Source: Jacaranda mimosifolia (lineage: Eukaryota > Streptophyta > Magnoliopsida > Lamiales > Bignoniaceae). From it: a DNA stretch of 64,000 nt. The translations under genes were made by a program, and so were the position numbers. The DNA lies in NCBI GenBank assembly GCA_018894105.1, contig CM032128.1:33503299-33567298 (forward strand), written 5' to 3'. Within the stretch, counting starts at the first letter, position 1. Each line of letters begins with the position of its first letter. Under the pieces are notes generated by a model, which did not search any database, had not been told where the DNA came from, and saw only the letters and a program-made list of their open reading frames with translations. Shown in pieces: positions 1 to 17,837 of the stretch.

Positions 1-346
1 AAAATGGCTCCAGCAAAAGAAACCAAACGGGCTAATCTTTTGATTATTCCAAGACTTTTTAGGTCATAACTCGATGATTATTTTTGTCAAGTAACAATTT
101 TAGACCAAATTATAGATAATTTAGCTTGAAAAAGGAAAAAGGAACAATATCTTTCTTTCTGGTAAATTCTTGCCAATTTGTGTAGGCCTTTTCTAGTACC
201 AAGTGATTATGCATAATTAGATGAACACCGGACATAATTGTGAACCCACACCATGATTTGAAAGCTGCTAGGGCTAATGCTCCTCCTGTTAGGGAATGAA
301 GCCTGTTTCAAGAAAGGTTTCTGTTTTTCCATTCTTTGGTATAATC
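1..346. other. Left-edge non-coding sequence, no gene seen
   Basis: No open frame or family motif is visible on either strand. The sequence has no counterpart left of 26759, so it lies outside the duplicated block. It may be intergenic or the end of a gene outside the window. Confidence 0.5.
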
Positions 347-631
347 TAAAGGGATGTGATATTGATTCTTGCTTAGCTTTTTCATGCTTTTGACTAAGTA
401 AAAGACATGAGCCAATTGCAGCATGAGAACAAATTAGTGTGAAAAAGAGGAAAAGGTTAAGTCATCATCATCCATGATATCATTGAATTCTGTTAGCCTC
501 CAGTGAAAGAATAGAATCATCCTGACAAAGGCATTTTGTTGATAAACAGATTGACAGGCTTTTATTGTTGGAATAACCAACAAACTCAAGGCATTCTTTT
601 CTTCTGTTTACGACGCCAGAAGTAAAGGAAA

Positions 632-1285
632 ATGGACAGCAATTCCCAGTCTCCTGGCATCCGTCGAAGGCTCATCAACTTCATTCGCAGCAAGATGAAT
701 CGACCCTCTTCTCTGTCTCGTCGTTCAAATCAAGTGCCTATTGAAGAAGGGTCGCCAAGAAATGAGAAGACTTCCATTAGGCCAACCAATAAGGCTAATG
801 GTTGTGTGGATTCTGAGATTGTGGTTGAGTTCAGGCACAGAGATGGCCCAGAAAGGCGGACTCAGATCGATGAACATGGAAAGAAAGATGGCCTCATTTT
901 GAGGAATGATCAAGTTATCCCACAAGATGTGCGCAAAAAGGAAAGAAAGAAAAACCATTTTGCCCCTGAAATCGATCAGAAGACTGGCACACAAGGTCGA
1001 GGAGAAGGGCACTTGGAGGTCATTGCTGGGGAAGGCCTGCAGAAAGATATCACCATCGAAGGAAGTGAGCTAGACTTGGAGAAAACTCAAAAGAAAGAGG
1101 CTGATTTCCGTTCAGCTGATCAAGAAAGAAAGGTGAATAATCAGCCTCATGCAGACACAAAACTGAGGCCCCTGAGGCCTATTCTGAGCGTGGACCCCAA
1201 CATAAATGAAAAGTCTGATGCATATATCGAAAACAGGAAGAAAGCCATCCGGAGAAACTACACCCTCGATCCTGAAAAACCTTGA
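632..1285 (+). CDS. Small hydrophilic protein of unknown function, copy A (217 aa)
   Basis: I do not recognise this family. The protein is very hydrophilic and rich in Lys, Arg, Glu and Asp. It has a basic Ser/Arg-rich start (residues 1-35), no signal peptide, no membrane segment and no known enzyme motif. The start is the ATG that aligns with the copy B ATG at 27043. The frame is intact in both copies, with one extra codon in B near residue 100. About 30 residues differ between the copies and only a handful of silent changes were seen, which argues for weak constraint. It converges with the GATL gene. A possible poly(A) signal (aataaa) lies at 1573-1578. Confidence 0.55.
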   Translation: MDSNSQSPGIRRRLINFIRSKMNRPSSLSRRSNQVPIEEGSPRNEKTSIRPTNKANGCVDSEIVVEFRHRDGPERRTQIDEHGKKDGLILRNDQVIPQDVRKKERKKNHFAPEIDQKTGTQGRGEGHLEVIAGEGLQKDITIEGSELDLEKTQKKEADFRSADQERKVNNQPHADTKLRPLRPILSVDPNINEKSDAYIENRKKAIRRNYTLDPEKP

Positions 1286-2074
1286 GGTCATTTGTTTTTA
1301 TGTTATAATTCTGTTTTACGTTGCTTTTTCTAATTCGTAATAAGAAGAGTATGTATCTCTCTATAGTTTTAAGACATCTATCCAGAATAAGATACTGTCT
1401 ATGTGGTTCTGTTGTACTTTATATTTGTGGTCCTGTCCCAAAAACCAGAAAGAGCAACCTGTCATATGAGAAACCTTTATTTACTACTATAAATGTGTAA
1501 ATTCCTCTCAAGAATTATTCTAATGGAAATTGAACTCCTTTGATTCCCTGGTGTGACTTTTCTGATACTATAATAAAAGCATATGCATATTGTTTTTATC
1601 CCTCTTCATTCATTACTCATATTTGAAGCCAAAAAGAGTAAACTTTTACTTGCAAAAACAAAGAATCACACGGACAGCATAAGTACCAGAAGATAAGGAA
1701 GAATAATAATCCAATAAAAGTACAAAAGATAAGCCACTGGAATAGAGGGTGGGATGCTAGAAAGAAAACTAAAAGAAAAGACACAAGTACAACTTTCTAG
1801 TGTGATGGTACATTCCTATTAATAGTACACAACTATGTTTTAAACACAAGAAATAAAACAAATATACAAGTTTGATCAGAGGTTTATGAATTATCTAATT
1901 TCCAGAGGGTCATGTCCGCCAGCAATCACCAAACAACATGGTCTCAGTCAAAAATGCAAATCCTTCATGTTAATCTTTCACAAGAACACAGTCGTTGACC
2001 ACCTGCTAAGTTGGCATTTTCTGCAGAATTCTATAGCCCCACTGAGTAAAACTACACTATACACTACCTGATCA
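1286..2074. other. Shared 3' flank between the unknown gene and GATL
   Basis: Non-coding sequence between two convergent genes, with high identity to 27700-28475 in copy B. It holds a plus-strand aataaa (1573-1578), and the left part of the stretch is probably the 3' UTR of the unknown gene. The sequence next to 2075 is probably the 3' flank of the minus-strand GATL gene. No other gene was seen. Confidence 0.55.
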
Positions 2075-2247
2075 TCACTCTTCAAAAGAATGCCTAGACG
2101 ATCGATGGAGATCATAACGAGCCCACAAATGATCAACATTACAAGGTCTTCTTGAATCCAGCCTCAACCAAGGCTTCCCCTTGCCACTCCAAAGGAGGAG
2201 GCTAACCCGGCCAGGGTGCAAACTCCTACATTTCCCTTCAATATTAT

Positions 2248-2929
2248 TGTTGATTTTGCTTTGAAATTTGAGGTAAAATTGACAAGGAATGGAAGAAATG
2301 AAGCGAAACGGAGCAAAGTGGTCGAAATGGGCTCGAGAACACACCCCGGCGCATGTTGGAAGGATGCCGCACGCCGGGGCGCGAGGCAAGGAGCGCCAAG
2401 GCGTGTACATGAGTGAAAAAGGCATAAAAACACTCGTCATGCGCCCCGGCGCACAGTGAACAGTAACTTTGTGTCGGGGCTCAAGTTTTTTACGCCCCAA
2501 CTCAAAGTTTCTGCCCATGTTCGGTTTTTTCTTGGCACAAGTAGTTTTTTGCGTGCCAGGGCGCAAGTTTTGTGTGCCCCAGCGCGCGACGCAAGCCCAC
2601 GGGCCACGGGTCTTGGGCTTTGGTTTTCGACTATAAATATCAGTTTTTTCTTGTGGAAAAAGTATCACGAACATAACACAAGGGCTTCTTTATTGCTTTT
2701 GAGTAATTTTCTCAAGACGGAGTTTAGAACGAGGGTGTTAGGTGTTTTCGTGAGATTTGTGAGATTCATGTTTGTACTTGCACATTCATTTGAGATCAGT
2801 AAAATTCCTTTTCTTTGTTGGGTGGATTAGGCATATCGCTAAACCATGTTAAATCTTGTTGTCATTTTACGTTGAATTACTTTACAATTATTTCATTGTT
2901 TCCGCAATAGATCCTCTTGGGTTACAACA
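2248..2929 (+). repeat. 5' LTR of the copia element in GATL
   Basis: 682 bp, tgttgattttg to ggttacaaca. It is paired with 6674-7320 (647 bp), and the difference is small deletions in the right copy. The middle is GC-rich with many gcgcc/cccggc words, unlike the surrounding AT-rich DNA. A TATA-like actataaatat lies near 2630-2640. Confidence 0.95.
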
Positions 2930-2932
2930 AAT

Positions 2933-2944
2933 TGGTATCGGAGT
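2933..2944 (+). other. Primer-binding site of the copia element
   Basis: The sequence tggtatcggagt starts a few bases after the 5' LTR and matches the initiator-Met tRNA PBS consensus tggtatcagagc at most positions. Confidence 0.8.
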
Positions 2945-2956
2945 AGGTTGGATGAG

Positions 2957-3440
2957 ATGTCAGGAATAAAGTACGAGGTAGAGAAATTTGATGGGAAGAA
3001 CAACTTTGGGCTGTGGAAGATGAAGGTTCATGCCCTCCTATGTCAACAAGGTTTACAGAGAGCATTAAAGGGCAGAGATTTCTTGCTATAAACTCTGAAA
3101 GACGATGAGAAGGACGAGTTCATGGCGAAGGCATATGGTACTCTGGTGTTGTCTTTGGCGGATAACGTACTAAGAGAGGTCGCTATGGAAAGTACGCCAG
3201 CGAATTCCAACGAGTTGAGAAAATATGTCCTGGGCAGCAACGATGGTGAAAGTAGGGAATGATTGATGGCTAAAGGAAGATCGAGAGAAAGGGGAAGGAG
3301 TAGAGGCCGATCAAAGTCCCGAACCAAGCCTAGAAATGGTGACAAGTGTTTTAGGTGCTGTGGAAAGGGGCATTGGAAATGAAATTGTTCAGAACGAGGA
3401 AAGGCGAAGGATGTAGGTGAAACTTTTGATCAGAAAAAGG
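2957..3440 (+). pseudogene. Copia gag remnant
   Basis: The frame begins MSGIKYEVEKFDGKNNFGLW, the usual copia gag opening. It has an in-frame stop soon after, near 3088. It is much shorter than a normal gag because the region before the zinc knuckle is deleted. The knuckle (about 3350-3390) is damaged: it reads CFRCCGKGHWK followed by a stop codon before the last Cys. Confidence 0.85.
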
Positions 3441-3514
3441 GTAATGTCGCAGGAATTGTTGAGGATGAGTCTGATGGTGGGCTTGTTCTCAACGTTGCTG
3501 AAACTTTACTAAAC

Positions 3515-6500
3515 TCTAAATGGATTTTGGATAGTGGCTGTTCCTACCACATGTGTCCAAGAGAAGATTAGTTTACGACATACTATAAATATGATGGTGG
3601 TAAAGTGCTTATGGGAACGATGCTTCTTGCAGGATTGTAGGAATTAGCTCAATTTGTATCCGAATGTATAATGGGATAGTAAGGACCCTAACAGATGTGC
3701 TTCATGTTCCAGATCTGAAGAAAAATCTGATATCGTTGGGTACTCTGGATAAGAATGGTTGTAAGTATAGAGCTCGAGATGGAGTTCTGCGGGTTTCCAA
3801 AGGCTCATTGCTTATCATGAAGGGAGAAAAGCAGAACAACCTTTACATATTGCAGGGAAGCATAGTTTCTGGTACTGCAGCAATTTCTTCATCAGTCAAT
3901 GATACTATGAGACTATGGCATATGCGGCTTGGGCATATGAGTGAAAGAGGAATGTCAGAATTGAGCAAATAAGGTTTGCTTTGCGGAGAGAAGACTGGAG
4001 AACTGGATTTTTGTTAGCAATGTGTGCTGGGCAAGCAATACGGGGTGAAATTTAGCATTGCAGTTCACAGGACCAGAGGCACCTTGAATTATATTCACTC
4101 AGATCTTTGGGGACATTCTCAGGTTCCTTCAAAGGGAGGTGCAAGGTACATGCTGACATTCATAAATGATTTCTCATGAAGAGTATGGGTGTACATGCTG
4201 AAGCATAAGGATGAGGTGTTTGTCAACTTCAAGCAATGGAAGACCTTAATTGAGAAGCAGACAGGAAAGGAGATCAAGCGCTTGAGGATTGACAATAGAT
4301 TAGAGTTCTGCAATAAGGTATTTTAGGAATTTTGTGAAAAGGAAAGAATTGTAAGGAATCACACAGTTGTACATACACCACAACAGAATGGAGTTGCAGA
4401 ATGGATGAATAGTAGGACTATCTTGGAAAGAGCTAGATGCATGTTCTTCAACGCCGGATTGTCTAAGGATTTTTAGGCAGAAGCGATTAACACTGCGTGT
4501 TATTTGGTGAATAGGTCACCATCAACTGTTTTGGACTGCAAGATACTAATGGAAGTTTGATTCGGGTCTCCTGCTGATTACTCAAATTTGAGAATATTTG
4601 GGTGTCCAGCCTATACTCATGTCTGGGATGGGAAGCTTGAGCCAAGGGCTAGGAAGTGCATATTTCTAGGCTATGCAAATGGAGTCAAAGGTTATCGTTT
4701 GTGGTGTAATGAAGAGAAGGGCTCCAAGATGATTATCAGCAGGGACGTGACATTTGATAAGTCTGCAATGATGAATAAGGTGAAACAATAGGAAAGCGAT
4801 CAACAGGGCGTTAAGGAAAATGTGGAGATTCATATTGATCCTCTACAAGTTTCAAAGGAGAAATAAAAAGTGGTATATGAAACTGGTGAGAGCACATTAC
4901 CACCTAATCAATAGCAGAAAAATGAATCACTACAAAATTATCGCTTGGCTCGCGATAGGGAGAGGAGGCAAATCAAACCACCACAATGGTATGCTTACTC
5001 AGATCTGGTAGTTTATGCTTTGAGTTCAGTTGAGGAGTTTGTAGGAGATGATCCAGTTTTAGACAAAGAGGCAATTTTCAGGCTAGATTCTGACAAATGG
5101 GTTGCAGCTATGAGTGAAGAGATGGAGTCTCTATACAAGAATAGCACATAGGAGTTAATTGATATACCCAAAGGGCAAAAGATTGTAGGTTGCAAATGGA
5201 TCTACAAGAAGAAAGAAGGGATTCCCCGTGTTGAAGATGCTAGATACAAGGCGTGATTGGTTGCTAAGGATTTTACTCAGAGAGAGGGAGTTGAATTTCA
5301 TGAAGTATTCTCCCCAGTTGTAAAACATACTTCCATTCGTATTTTACTTGCCATGGTTGCTCTGTTTGATATGGAGCTGGAACAGATGGAAGCGAAAACA
5401 ACGTTTCTGCATGGTGAGTTGGAGGAACAAATCTACATGAGTCAACCAGAAGGATTTGTTGTTCCTGGGAAACAAAATCAAGCATGTCTTTTGAAGAGGT
5501 CATTATATGGCATGAAGCAGTCTCCCAGACAGTGGTATAAAAGGTTTGATGCTTTTATTACCAAGATAGGATATACAAGAAGCAAATTTGATTGTTGCGT
5601 ATATTATAAAATTTATAATGATAGCCTTCTCGTATATTTACTATTGTACATTGATGATATGTTGATTGCCTCTAGAAATATATTTGAGATCAACCAATTA
5701 AAATTTCAGTTAAGTGAAGAATTTGAGATGAAGGATTTGGGCAGTGCAAAGAAGATTTTGGGTGTGGAGATCATCCGGGATAGACACGCAGGATTGTTGT
5801 ACTTGTCTCAACAGCAATACATTGAGAAAGTACTTGAGCGATTTGGGATGGATAAGTCCAAGCTAGTTAGTACGCCACTTGCAGCTCATTTCAGGCTTTC
5901 ATCAGATCTATCATCGAGTACTGAGGAGGAGGTGGAGCACATGTCAAATGTGTCATATGCTAGTGCATTGGGTAGCTTGATGTACGCCATGGTGTGCACT
6001 AGGCCAGACATTTCACATGTAGTCAGTGTTTTGAGTAGGTATATGCACAAGCCAAGAAAGACTCATTGGCAGGCTATGAAATAGATCATGAGGTATCTAA
6101 GAGGTTCTGCAGACAAATATTTGAGGTATAGTCAATCGAATTCTACTACTATATGTGGATGCGATTTATGCAGGAGATTTGGACAGCAGAAGGTCCATGA
6201 CGGGCTATGTATTTTGTGTATCAAGTGTTATGGTTAGCTCGAAGGCGACTTTGCAGTCATCAGTTGCATTGTCCACAACAGAAGCTGAGTACATGACTTT
6301 GGCTGAAGGCTTTAAGGAAGACAGTTGGCTAAAGGGGCTAATCGATGATATGGGTATGACTTCTGAGATCACTAAGGTATTTTGTGACAATCAGAGTGCC
6401 ATACACTTGTCAAAGAATCAAATGTTTCATGAGAGAACAAAACACATAGATGTGAGGTATCACTTTGTCCGAGATATAGTATCTCAAGGTGTCATTTTGG

Positions 6501-6610
6501 TAGACAAGGTTGGGACTAAGGATAATCCGGTAAACATGTTGACTAAGGCTGTTCCAGGAATCAAATTTGAGCATTGCTTGGATTTGGTTAATGTTTGCAG
6601 ACTCAGATAA
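3515..6610 (+). pseudogene. Copia pol remnant (protease, integrase, RT, RNase H)
   Basis: Protease has the DSG active site near 3530. A GAG-pre-integrase segment (LWHMRLGHMSERGMSEL) lies near 3915-3970, followed by the integrase core (about 4080-4560). RT occupies about 5060-5900, with YIDDM at 5647-5661. RNase H ends with DNQSAIHLSKNQMFHERTKH and the family-typical LDLV tail, stopping at 6610. In-frame stops break every domain. Confidence 0.92.
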
Positions 6611-6661
6611 TAGGCCATATTGGGGGCAGGGACAAAGAAGAAAGATGGTGAATTTCAAGTC

Positions 6662-6673
6662 AAGGTGGAGAAT
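6662..6673 (+). other. Polypurine tract of the copia element
   Basis: aaggtggagaat lies directly before the 3' LTR and is the usual plus-strand primer of this superfamily. Confidence 0.75.
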
Positions 6674-7320
6674 TGTTGATTTTGCCTTGAAATTTGAGGT
6701 AAAATTGACAAGGAACGGAAGAAATGAAGCGAAACGGAGCAAAGTGGTTGAAATGGGCTCGAGAACACACCCCAGTGCGTATTGAAACGACGCCACGCGT
6801 CGGGGCGAGAAGTAAGGTGCGCCAAGGCATTAAAACACATGTCATGCGCCCTGGCACGCAGTGAACAGTAACTTTGCGCTGGGGCTCAAGTTTTTTGCGC
6901 CCTAGCTCAAAGTTTCTGCCCATGTTCGGTTTTTTCTTGGCACTAGCAATTTTGTGCGCATCGGGGCACAAGTTTTGTGTGCCCCGACGTGCAACGCAAG
7001 CTCACGGGCCTTGGTTTTCGACTATAAATATTAGTTTTTTCTTCCGAAAAAAGTATCACGAACATAACATAAGGGCTTTTTTATTGCTTTTGAGTAATTC
7101 TCTCAAGACAGAGTTTAGAACGAAGGTGTTAGGTGTTTTCGTGAGATTTGTGGGATTCAAGTTTGTACTTGCACATTGATTTGAGATCAATAAAATTCCT
7201 TTTCTTTGTTCGGTGGATTAGGCATATCGCCGAACCACGTTAAATCTTATTGTCACTTTACATCGAATTACTTTACAATTACTTCATTGTTTCCGCAATA
7301 GATCCTCCTGGGTTACAACA
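6674..7320 (+). repeat. 3' LTR of the copia element in GATL
   Basis: 647 bp, direct repeat of 2248-2929, with the same TG and CA ends and a TATA-like actataaatatt near 7020. Scattered substitutions and short gaps relative to the 5' LTR show that the insertion is not recent. Confidence 0.95.
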
Positions 7321-8654
7321 ATTATCACCACCCAACCCATGCTGATTCCACTTATGATCAACGGGTTCAATTTTTCTAGCCAAAACAAGCAAGAAATATG
7401 GCAAAGAACCCAAGCGATAGATCCTTTTCTACTTTTGCACAAGCACCCGATCCTCAATTCTTAGAGTATAATTTCCCTTTCTCTACTTATCCACATCCAC
7501 AACCATCACCTCCGTGTTAAAATAGCATAATTGCCAGCCCTCAAATGCAGGGTCTACCGAAAAATGGACATTGAGTTTAACTCAAGTCATAAGTTAGCTT
7601 AAGAAGTGAGGATTACCCAAAACCAAATATGAATACCACTACTTATTTATTCAAGACTATTTACTAAATTGATCTCTGACGAGAACTCCACAGAAAAGTA
7701 ATTGGTTTGCGTGGCAATATTCTGGTGCAGCAAGGACCTTTTCCCTTCAAATCCACACTCCAAAGCTTGGCAACATCATCCACCATCGCAAGATCAGAAT
7801 CAAGATAAATCAAGCGCTTAACTTCTTTTGGCAGGATATCTGCAAGATAAATTCTTGCGTAGTTTAAGGGCTGGTCCAAAGCTTGCCGAATGGACTTGGA
7901 AATCAACCCACGCACCCTTGTTGCGTTAAAGTTGTAAACTTTGAAATTCAGATAAGGGAAGGAAGATTTAATGCTTGATAAAATATTGGGCTCATGCCTC
8001 ACCCAGAGAAAATAGAAAACTACATTTTTTGTGCAAGTGGAATGCTACAAAAAGGAGAGCACAACGGCCATTGTTCCTAAGAGACATGGAAACATGAATA
8101 GACATGTTGTACTTGTGTGCAGCAGTGGCAATGAAGGAGAAGCGTGTTTCTCCATTGAGAAACTCGAGAGCTTCTTGGAAAGATAGAGGGATTTCTGGCT
8201 TCCGGGCGGCGGTGGCCGTCGCGCGGTGGTGCAGGGGGACGAGGAGAGACATGAAGCCAGAGGAGGTGCTCCAGAAGAGGGCCACCATGTGCTTATAATT
8301 GTGAAAATGAGATGGAAAAGGAAAAAAAGGTAGCATCTACTAGAAGCTGATACGGAGAGGGTTTAGGATTCATTTGGAGGATGGGAATGATCCTCGGAGA
8401 ATCTATGCACCAATGCATGCAATTCTTTATATATATAAAAGAATAAAAGAAACAATCCATGCTAAGGGGATATGAATATAATAAGCCCGATTGGATTGAG
8501 ATCGGGTTGGTAATTTTGGGGCTTTAAATTTGAATCCCAAATGTCTCAATCTGCAATTAGGGTTCTACAAGGGTTTGGTTTCAAATCAAGAATCAAGATC
8601 AACACTTTCATCTTTCAACACACACAATGGTTACCTTTAGTGGGATTTTTACAA

Positions 8655-9700
8655 ATAGAAAAAGACCGTCATTCGTTTGATAATGTTGTTAAAATACAGA
8701 GAAGGTATTGGTCTTCTTCATAATATTGTTGTTGTAATAGTAGCTTGGGAAGCATCATTCATTTACAATCATCGAAAGCATCAAAGAATTGATGTTTTAA
8801 TCATGTTCCATTTGAAACTAGTACATATATCAATGTGTTTTCCTCTCACCAATGAAAAACTTGTACTGCTTGTTTCATCCTCAAGTGCCAATTAGCATAT
8901 ATTTTAGGATAGCAAAGGAAGGAACTTGAAAGTCAATGTTTATGGACTTTGATTTTAACAAAATATAGAAAATTCTCAATAATTTACCAATTCTCCATTG
9001 CATCACAATCAAGGGAGAAATAAAAATACCAAGAAAAGAAAAGTTTACCTGCTTTATATTTTCTTTGATATTTTCTTTTGTTTTGGTGCATTATTATGTA
9101 TTCAGCACCATGGGAGGGGCAGAAACTATTGGAGGAAGACTTAGAATATAACAAAACCATAAGAAAATCACTATCCACCAATGATACTTTTCTCTGGCTT
9201 TCTGCTTGTAGACTTTGTCTACTTGGTACAGAGTTCTATGTTTACTTTGCAAGAATTGAATCAGTTGCTTGTAGATTTATTTTTTTGTCATTAATTTTTC
9301 TTTTTCTTGTAGTGAGTGTTAATCGAAAAGGCAAAAAATTTGGAATGAGTGTAAAGAAATTAATAATGCTTCTTTATCCTTTTAAGTTGCTTTGTTAGAT
9401 CGATACTACAGGGTTTTCGTTTCTACTCAATTATAAAAATAGAATTGCACTAGTTGAGAGTGACCCAAGTCCCGTTAATGACCCCTTAGAGCAGAATGTT
9501 TTATGATGGAATCTTCACGGATAGAAAAAGATTGCAATTCACGATGATACTATTGCAACATATAAGGTGTTGGTCTTCTTGATAATATTGTAGGAATAGT
9601 AGCTTCAAAAGCATCATTCTTCTACAATCATTGAAGGCATCAAACCCTCCATGTTTTACTTAAGTTCAATTTGAAGTTGATTACATATATAAATGTACTT
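8655..9700. repeat. Diverged internal direct repeat (about 180 bp units)
   Basis: The units 8655-8845 and 9517-9700 share order and words such as tagaaaaaga, ttggtcttctt, agcatcatt and acaatcat, followed by a run ending near acatatat. Copy B has the same pair at 29536-29720 and 30388-30600, so the repeat predates the segmental duplication. Confidence 0.65.
8930..9150. repeat. Four-copy dispersed motif, copy 1
   Basis: A block with aaagtcaatg, ggactttgattttaa, tagaaaattctcaat, accaagaaaa, tttacctgctttatatttt, ggtgcattatt and aggaggaagac. It recurs at 17041-17285, 29814-30030 and 38050-38230, twice in each duplication copy. Its function is unknown. Confidence 0.7.
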
Positions 9701-10074
9701 TTGGCGATCTTGTTTGGTCAAATTTATAAGAAAAAGATCCTATGTTCCTCTAATTCCAAGTATTTTTGAACAAGTTCATCAATAACAAGTTTTAAAGTAT
9801 TCTTATTGATGATGCATATACCAATACTAGTGACAACATCGACCATGACCTTAATACGAAGCTGAAACTGCTAACTATGGATATAATACCAGAAATAGAC
9901 CAATTTTTTTTCACATCATCCTTCAATCCGAATCAGCAAAAGCTATGTCTCTTGCATAAAATGTATTAAGAACGGTTCAAAATGAAGAATCAAATTGTAG
10001 AGATAAAACAAAAACGTCAACTTTTTGGTAAGCCTTGTAGTTGATGTTCCATCAGAAGATTCTACCTTCAAAGA

Positions 10075-15798
<5,724 letters not shown>

Positions 15799-15994
15799 AA
15801 TTTTTGACGGGTTGCTCCGTCTGTGTCTTTGCTGTGTTTGTATGGGCTCAATATGGAGAGTATCTGTGCGTATTGATATCAAGTATATTTAATTTTTAAT
15901 TAATTATTTTTATAAAAAATTATTTAATATATATATATATTATATACTTATAAAATAAAATATAAAATATAAAATGAAATAAAGGAGACATTTA

Positions 15995-16337
15995 GGCTTT
16001 GTTTGGTTATATTTTCCAGAAACAACATTATTTTGGAGAAATATAATAAAACATGTTTTCATTTTTTTCTCCAAAACATATATTTTCCTACATAAACATA
16101 CATATCATATATATTATATATTTTTTTGTTATTATTCTAACATTAAAAAATCACTCAATTTTATTTTCACTCCCAAGAATTCAACAAAAAATATTAATTT
16201 TTTTTATTACTATAATAAAAAATATCTCTCTCAAAATATAAACAAATATACCAAAAAAATAACTTTCATATTTTTTAATAATTTATTTTTTCAAAATACA
16301 TAATAAAATTAAATAAAAAACATAATCAAACATTTCC
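15995..16337. mobile_element. Tourist-like MITE upstream of ABP1, A only
   Basis: 343 bp flanked by tta (15992-15994 and 16338-16340). The ends are ggctttgtttggttatattt and ggaaatgtttgattatgttt on opposite strands. Copy B has a single ttta at the empty site near 35909, which confirms the borders. It lies about 200 bp upstream of the ABP1 start codon. Confidence 0.8.
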
Positions 16338-16635
16338 TTAGCATATATTTTACTCTTAGGGCATAAAAGGGAGAAAATCAAAGTCAACTTTTGTGGACTC
16401 GATTTCAGATAATAAAATACAAGAAAAAGGACAGTTTACCAGCTCTATACCTTTGATTGGTGGGACCGCACGGTCTCCCATGCAACGTTGGTTTCGTTTA
16501 TTTCCCATGCCATTTCACAATTCAACCCGCGCTTTCCCATGCAACGTGCTTTTTAATTTGCATGTTTTCCCCGATGCCATTTCACAATTCAATCTTCGTG
16601 TTGTTTCCAAACAGCTCCCAAGTTGGATGTCCTAA

Positions 16636-16966
16636 GGGCTCATTTATTTTTGTTTTCTTGGACCTATTCATCAACTTCTCCTTCCATTTTCACAGATATT
16701 TTCATTATCAAAATATTCTTTTGTGCAAACTCTTACATTTTCTCTTCATTTTCACTTTTTATATTCTCATACTTATATTTATACGATTTTTAATATAAAA
16801 ATACTATATTTTTTCAAATACAACTCATTTTCAATCTTATATAATCATTATATTTCAAACAAAACATTTCATTTTCAAAAACACTTTTATAACTAACTTT
16901 TTACGATTTCTTTTCACTAGAAAATGAAAATGCTTTTAGAAAATAAATTCAAACGACTGCTCATTC
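16636..16966. mobile_element. MITE-like inverted repeat element
   Basis: The ends gggctcatttatttttgttt and gagcagtcgtttgaatttat are on opposite strands, with a T-rich left half and an A-rich right half. It resembles the elements at 12868 and 17344. No clean target duplication was assigned. Confidence 0.5.
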
Positions 16967-17040
16967 TAGTGGAATCCACTATATATGAGTAGCAAATGAT
17001 TGGATTGAATTGAATTTGATTAGGTTGAAAATGAGATCCC

Positions 17041-17285
17041 AAATCTCAATCAGCATATAGGATAACAATGGAGGGAACTTAAATTTAATGTAAATTTAAT
17101 GTTTACGGACTTTGATTTTAATAAAATATAGAAGAATCTCAATAATTTATAGGTCGCCATTCCATCACACTGAGAATTAAAAATACCAAGAAAAAAGACG
17201 GTTTACCTGCTTTATATTTTATTTGATCTTGGTGCATTATTCTTTATTCAGCCCCATGTGAGGCTGTAGGAGGAAGACAATCAAT
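17041..17285. repeat. Four-copy dispersed motif, copy 2
   Basis: Same block as 8930-9150. It lies at the right end of duplication copy A, as 38050-38230 does in copy B. Confidence 0.7.
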
Positions 17286-17343
17286 GATTGGCAAGGCCTA
17301 TTTATTGAGGGCATGTTGTTTTGGCTTTTGGATAAATAAGTAA

Positions 17344-17828
17344 GAGGCTGTTTGTTTCATTTTTTGGAGTCATTTTCATATTTTAGTGAAAATGATAATG
17401 AAAAATAGGTTAGAATAGTTGAATTTGAAAATGAAGTTTTATTTGGATGTGTTGTAGAAAATCATAGGTTTATATAGGTGTGAAAATGAGATATATTTGG
17501 ATGTTGGGTGTTTTTGTATTAAAAGTTGTGTTAGTTTTTGAATTTGAATTGATGATGTAATGTGTGATTGTTTGAAAAAATAATATTATAATTTGAATTT
17601 GAATTTATAATATTTTTGTTGCGAATGGTGTGTGAGAAGTATTGAGAAGATAAAAAATGATTAAGCTAATGATATAGGTTGAAAAGGGGATAAAAATGGA
17701 GAGAGAATATAATAAAGAATGTTTTGAAAATGAAAATGTTTGAGTAAATAATATAGATAGTGATAATTTTTTATTTTCATATTCAAGAGAAAATGAAAAT
17801 GGCTTCTGAAAATGAAAACAAACGTCTG
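17344..17828. mobile_element. MITE-like element at the duplication junction
   Basis: 485 bp flanked by taa (17341-17343 and 17829-17831). The ends gaggctgtttgtttcatttt and cagacgtttgttttcatttt are on opposite strands. It sits in the short spacer between duplication copies A and B, beside the Mutator-like element. Confidence 0.6.
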
Positions 17829-17837
17829 TAAGGGATA

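Larger units (their letters stand above)
2248..7320 (+). mobile_element. Degenerate Ty1/copia LTR retrotransposon inserted in GATL
   Basis: The element is 5.07 kb, starts with TG and ends with CA. It is flanked by the 5-bp target duplication attat (2243-2247 and 7321-7325). The empty site is preserved in copy B near 28642-28650, which proves both borders. Order is 5' LTR, Met-tRNA-type PBS, gag, protease, integrase, RT, RNase H, PPT, 3' LTR; the integrase-before-RT order defines copia. The internal region has many stops, so the element is not autonomous today. It resembles TNT1/Tork-type elements, but the clade call is tentative. Confidence 0.96.
2075..8288 (-). pseudogene. GATL: Galacturonosyltransferase-like (GATL) GT8 gene, copy A, broken and split by a copia element
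   Basis: GATL proteins are Golgi family 8 glycosyltransferases linked to pectin and xylan synthesis. The likely start is the ATG at 8288-8286, followed by a hydrophobic membrane-anchor-like stretch. Recognisable parts, reading leftward, are SIRQALDQPLNYARIYLAD, the metal-binding DxD region YLDSDLAMVDD (about 7770-7820), an AAPEYCHAN segment, CYFNTE (about 7515) and the C-terminal block KCRSLHPG / WSGKGKPW (2075-2247). Breaks: a frameshift near 8040-8080; an extra T in cctttt near 7740 relative to copy B; a Trp-to-TAG change at 7483-7485 where copy B keeps TGG; about 130 bp of unalignable sequence at about 7550-7660; and the copia insertion between 2247 and 7321, inside the conserved GLGGDN motif. 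It is not expected to make a working enzyme. Confidence 0.88.
8289..10074. other. Spacer between GATL and ABP1, no gene supported
   Basis: It aligns with 29520-30988 of copy B. It contains the GATL 5' flank, two internal repeats described separately and the likely ABP1 3' UTR on the minus strand. An open frame at 8677-8895 has a counterpart in B, but it lies in DNA that is similar throughout and has no protein features, so it is not called. Confidence 0.6.

Noticed and set aside
8677..8895. Open frame with a similar frame in copy B (29500-29781)
   Set aside because: The DNA is similar throughout the region, the differences do not favour silent sites, and no protein motif is visible. It is better explained as duplicated spacer.
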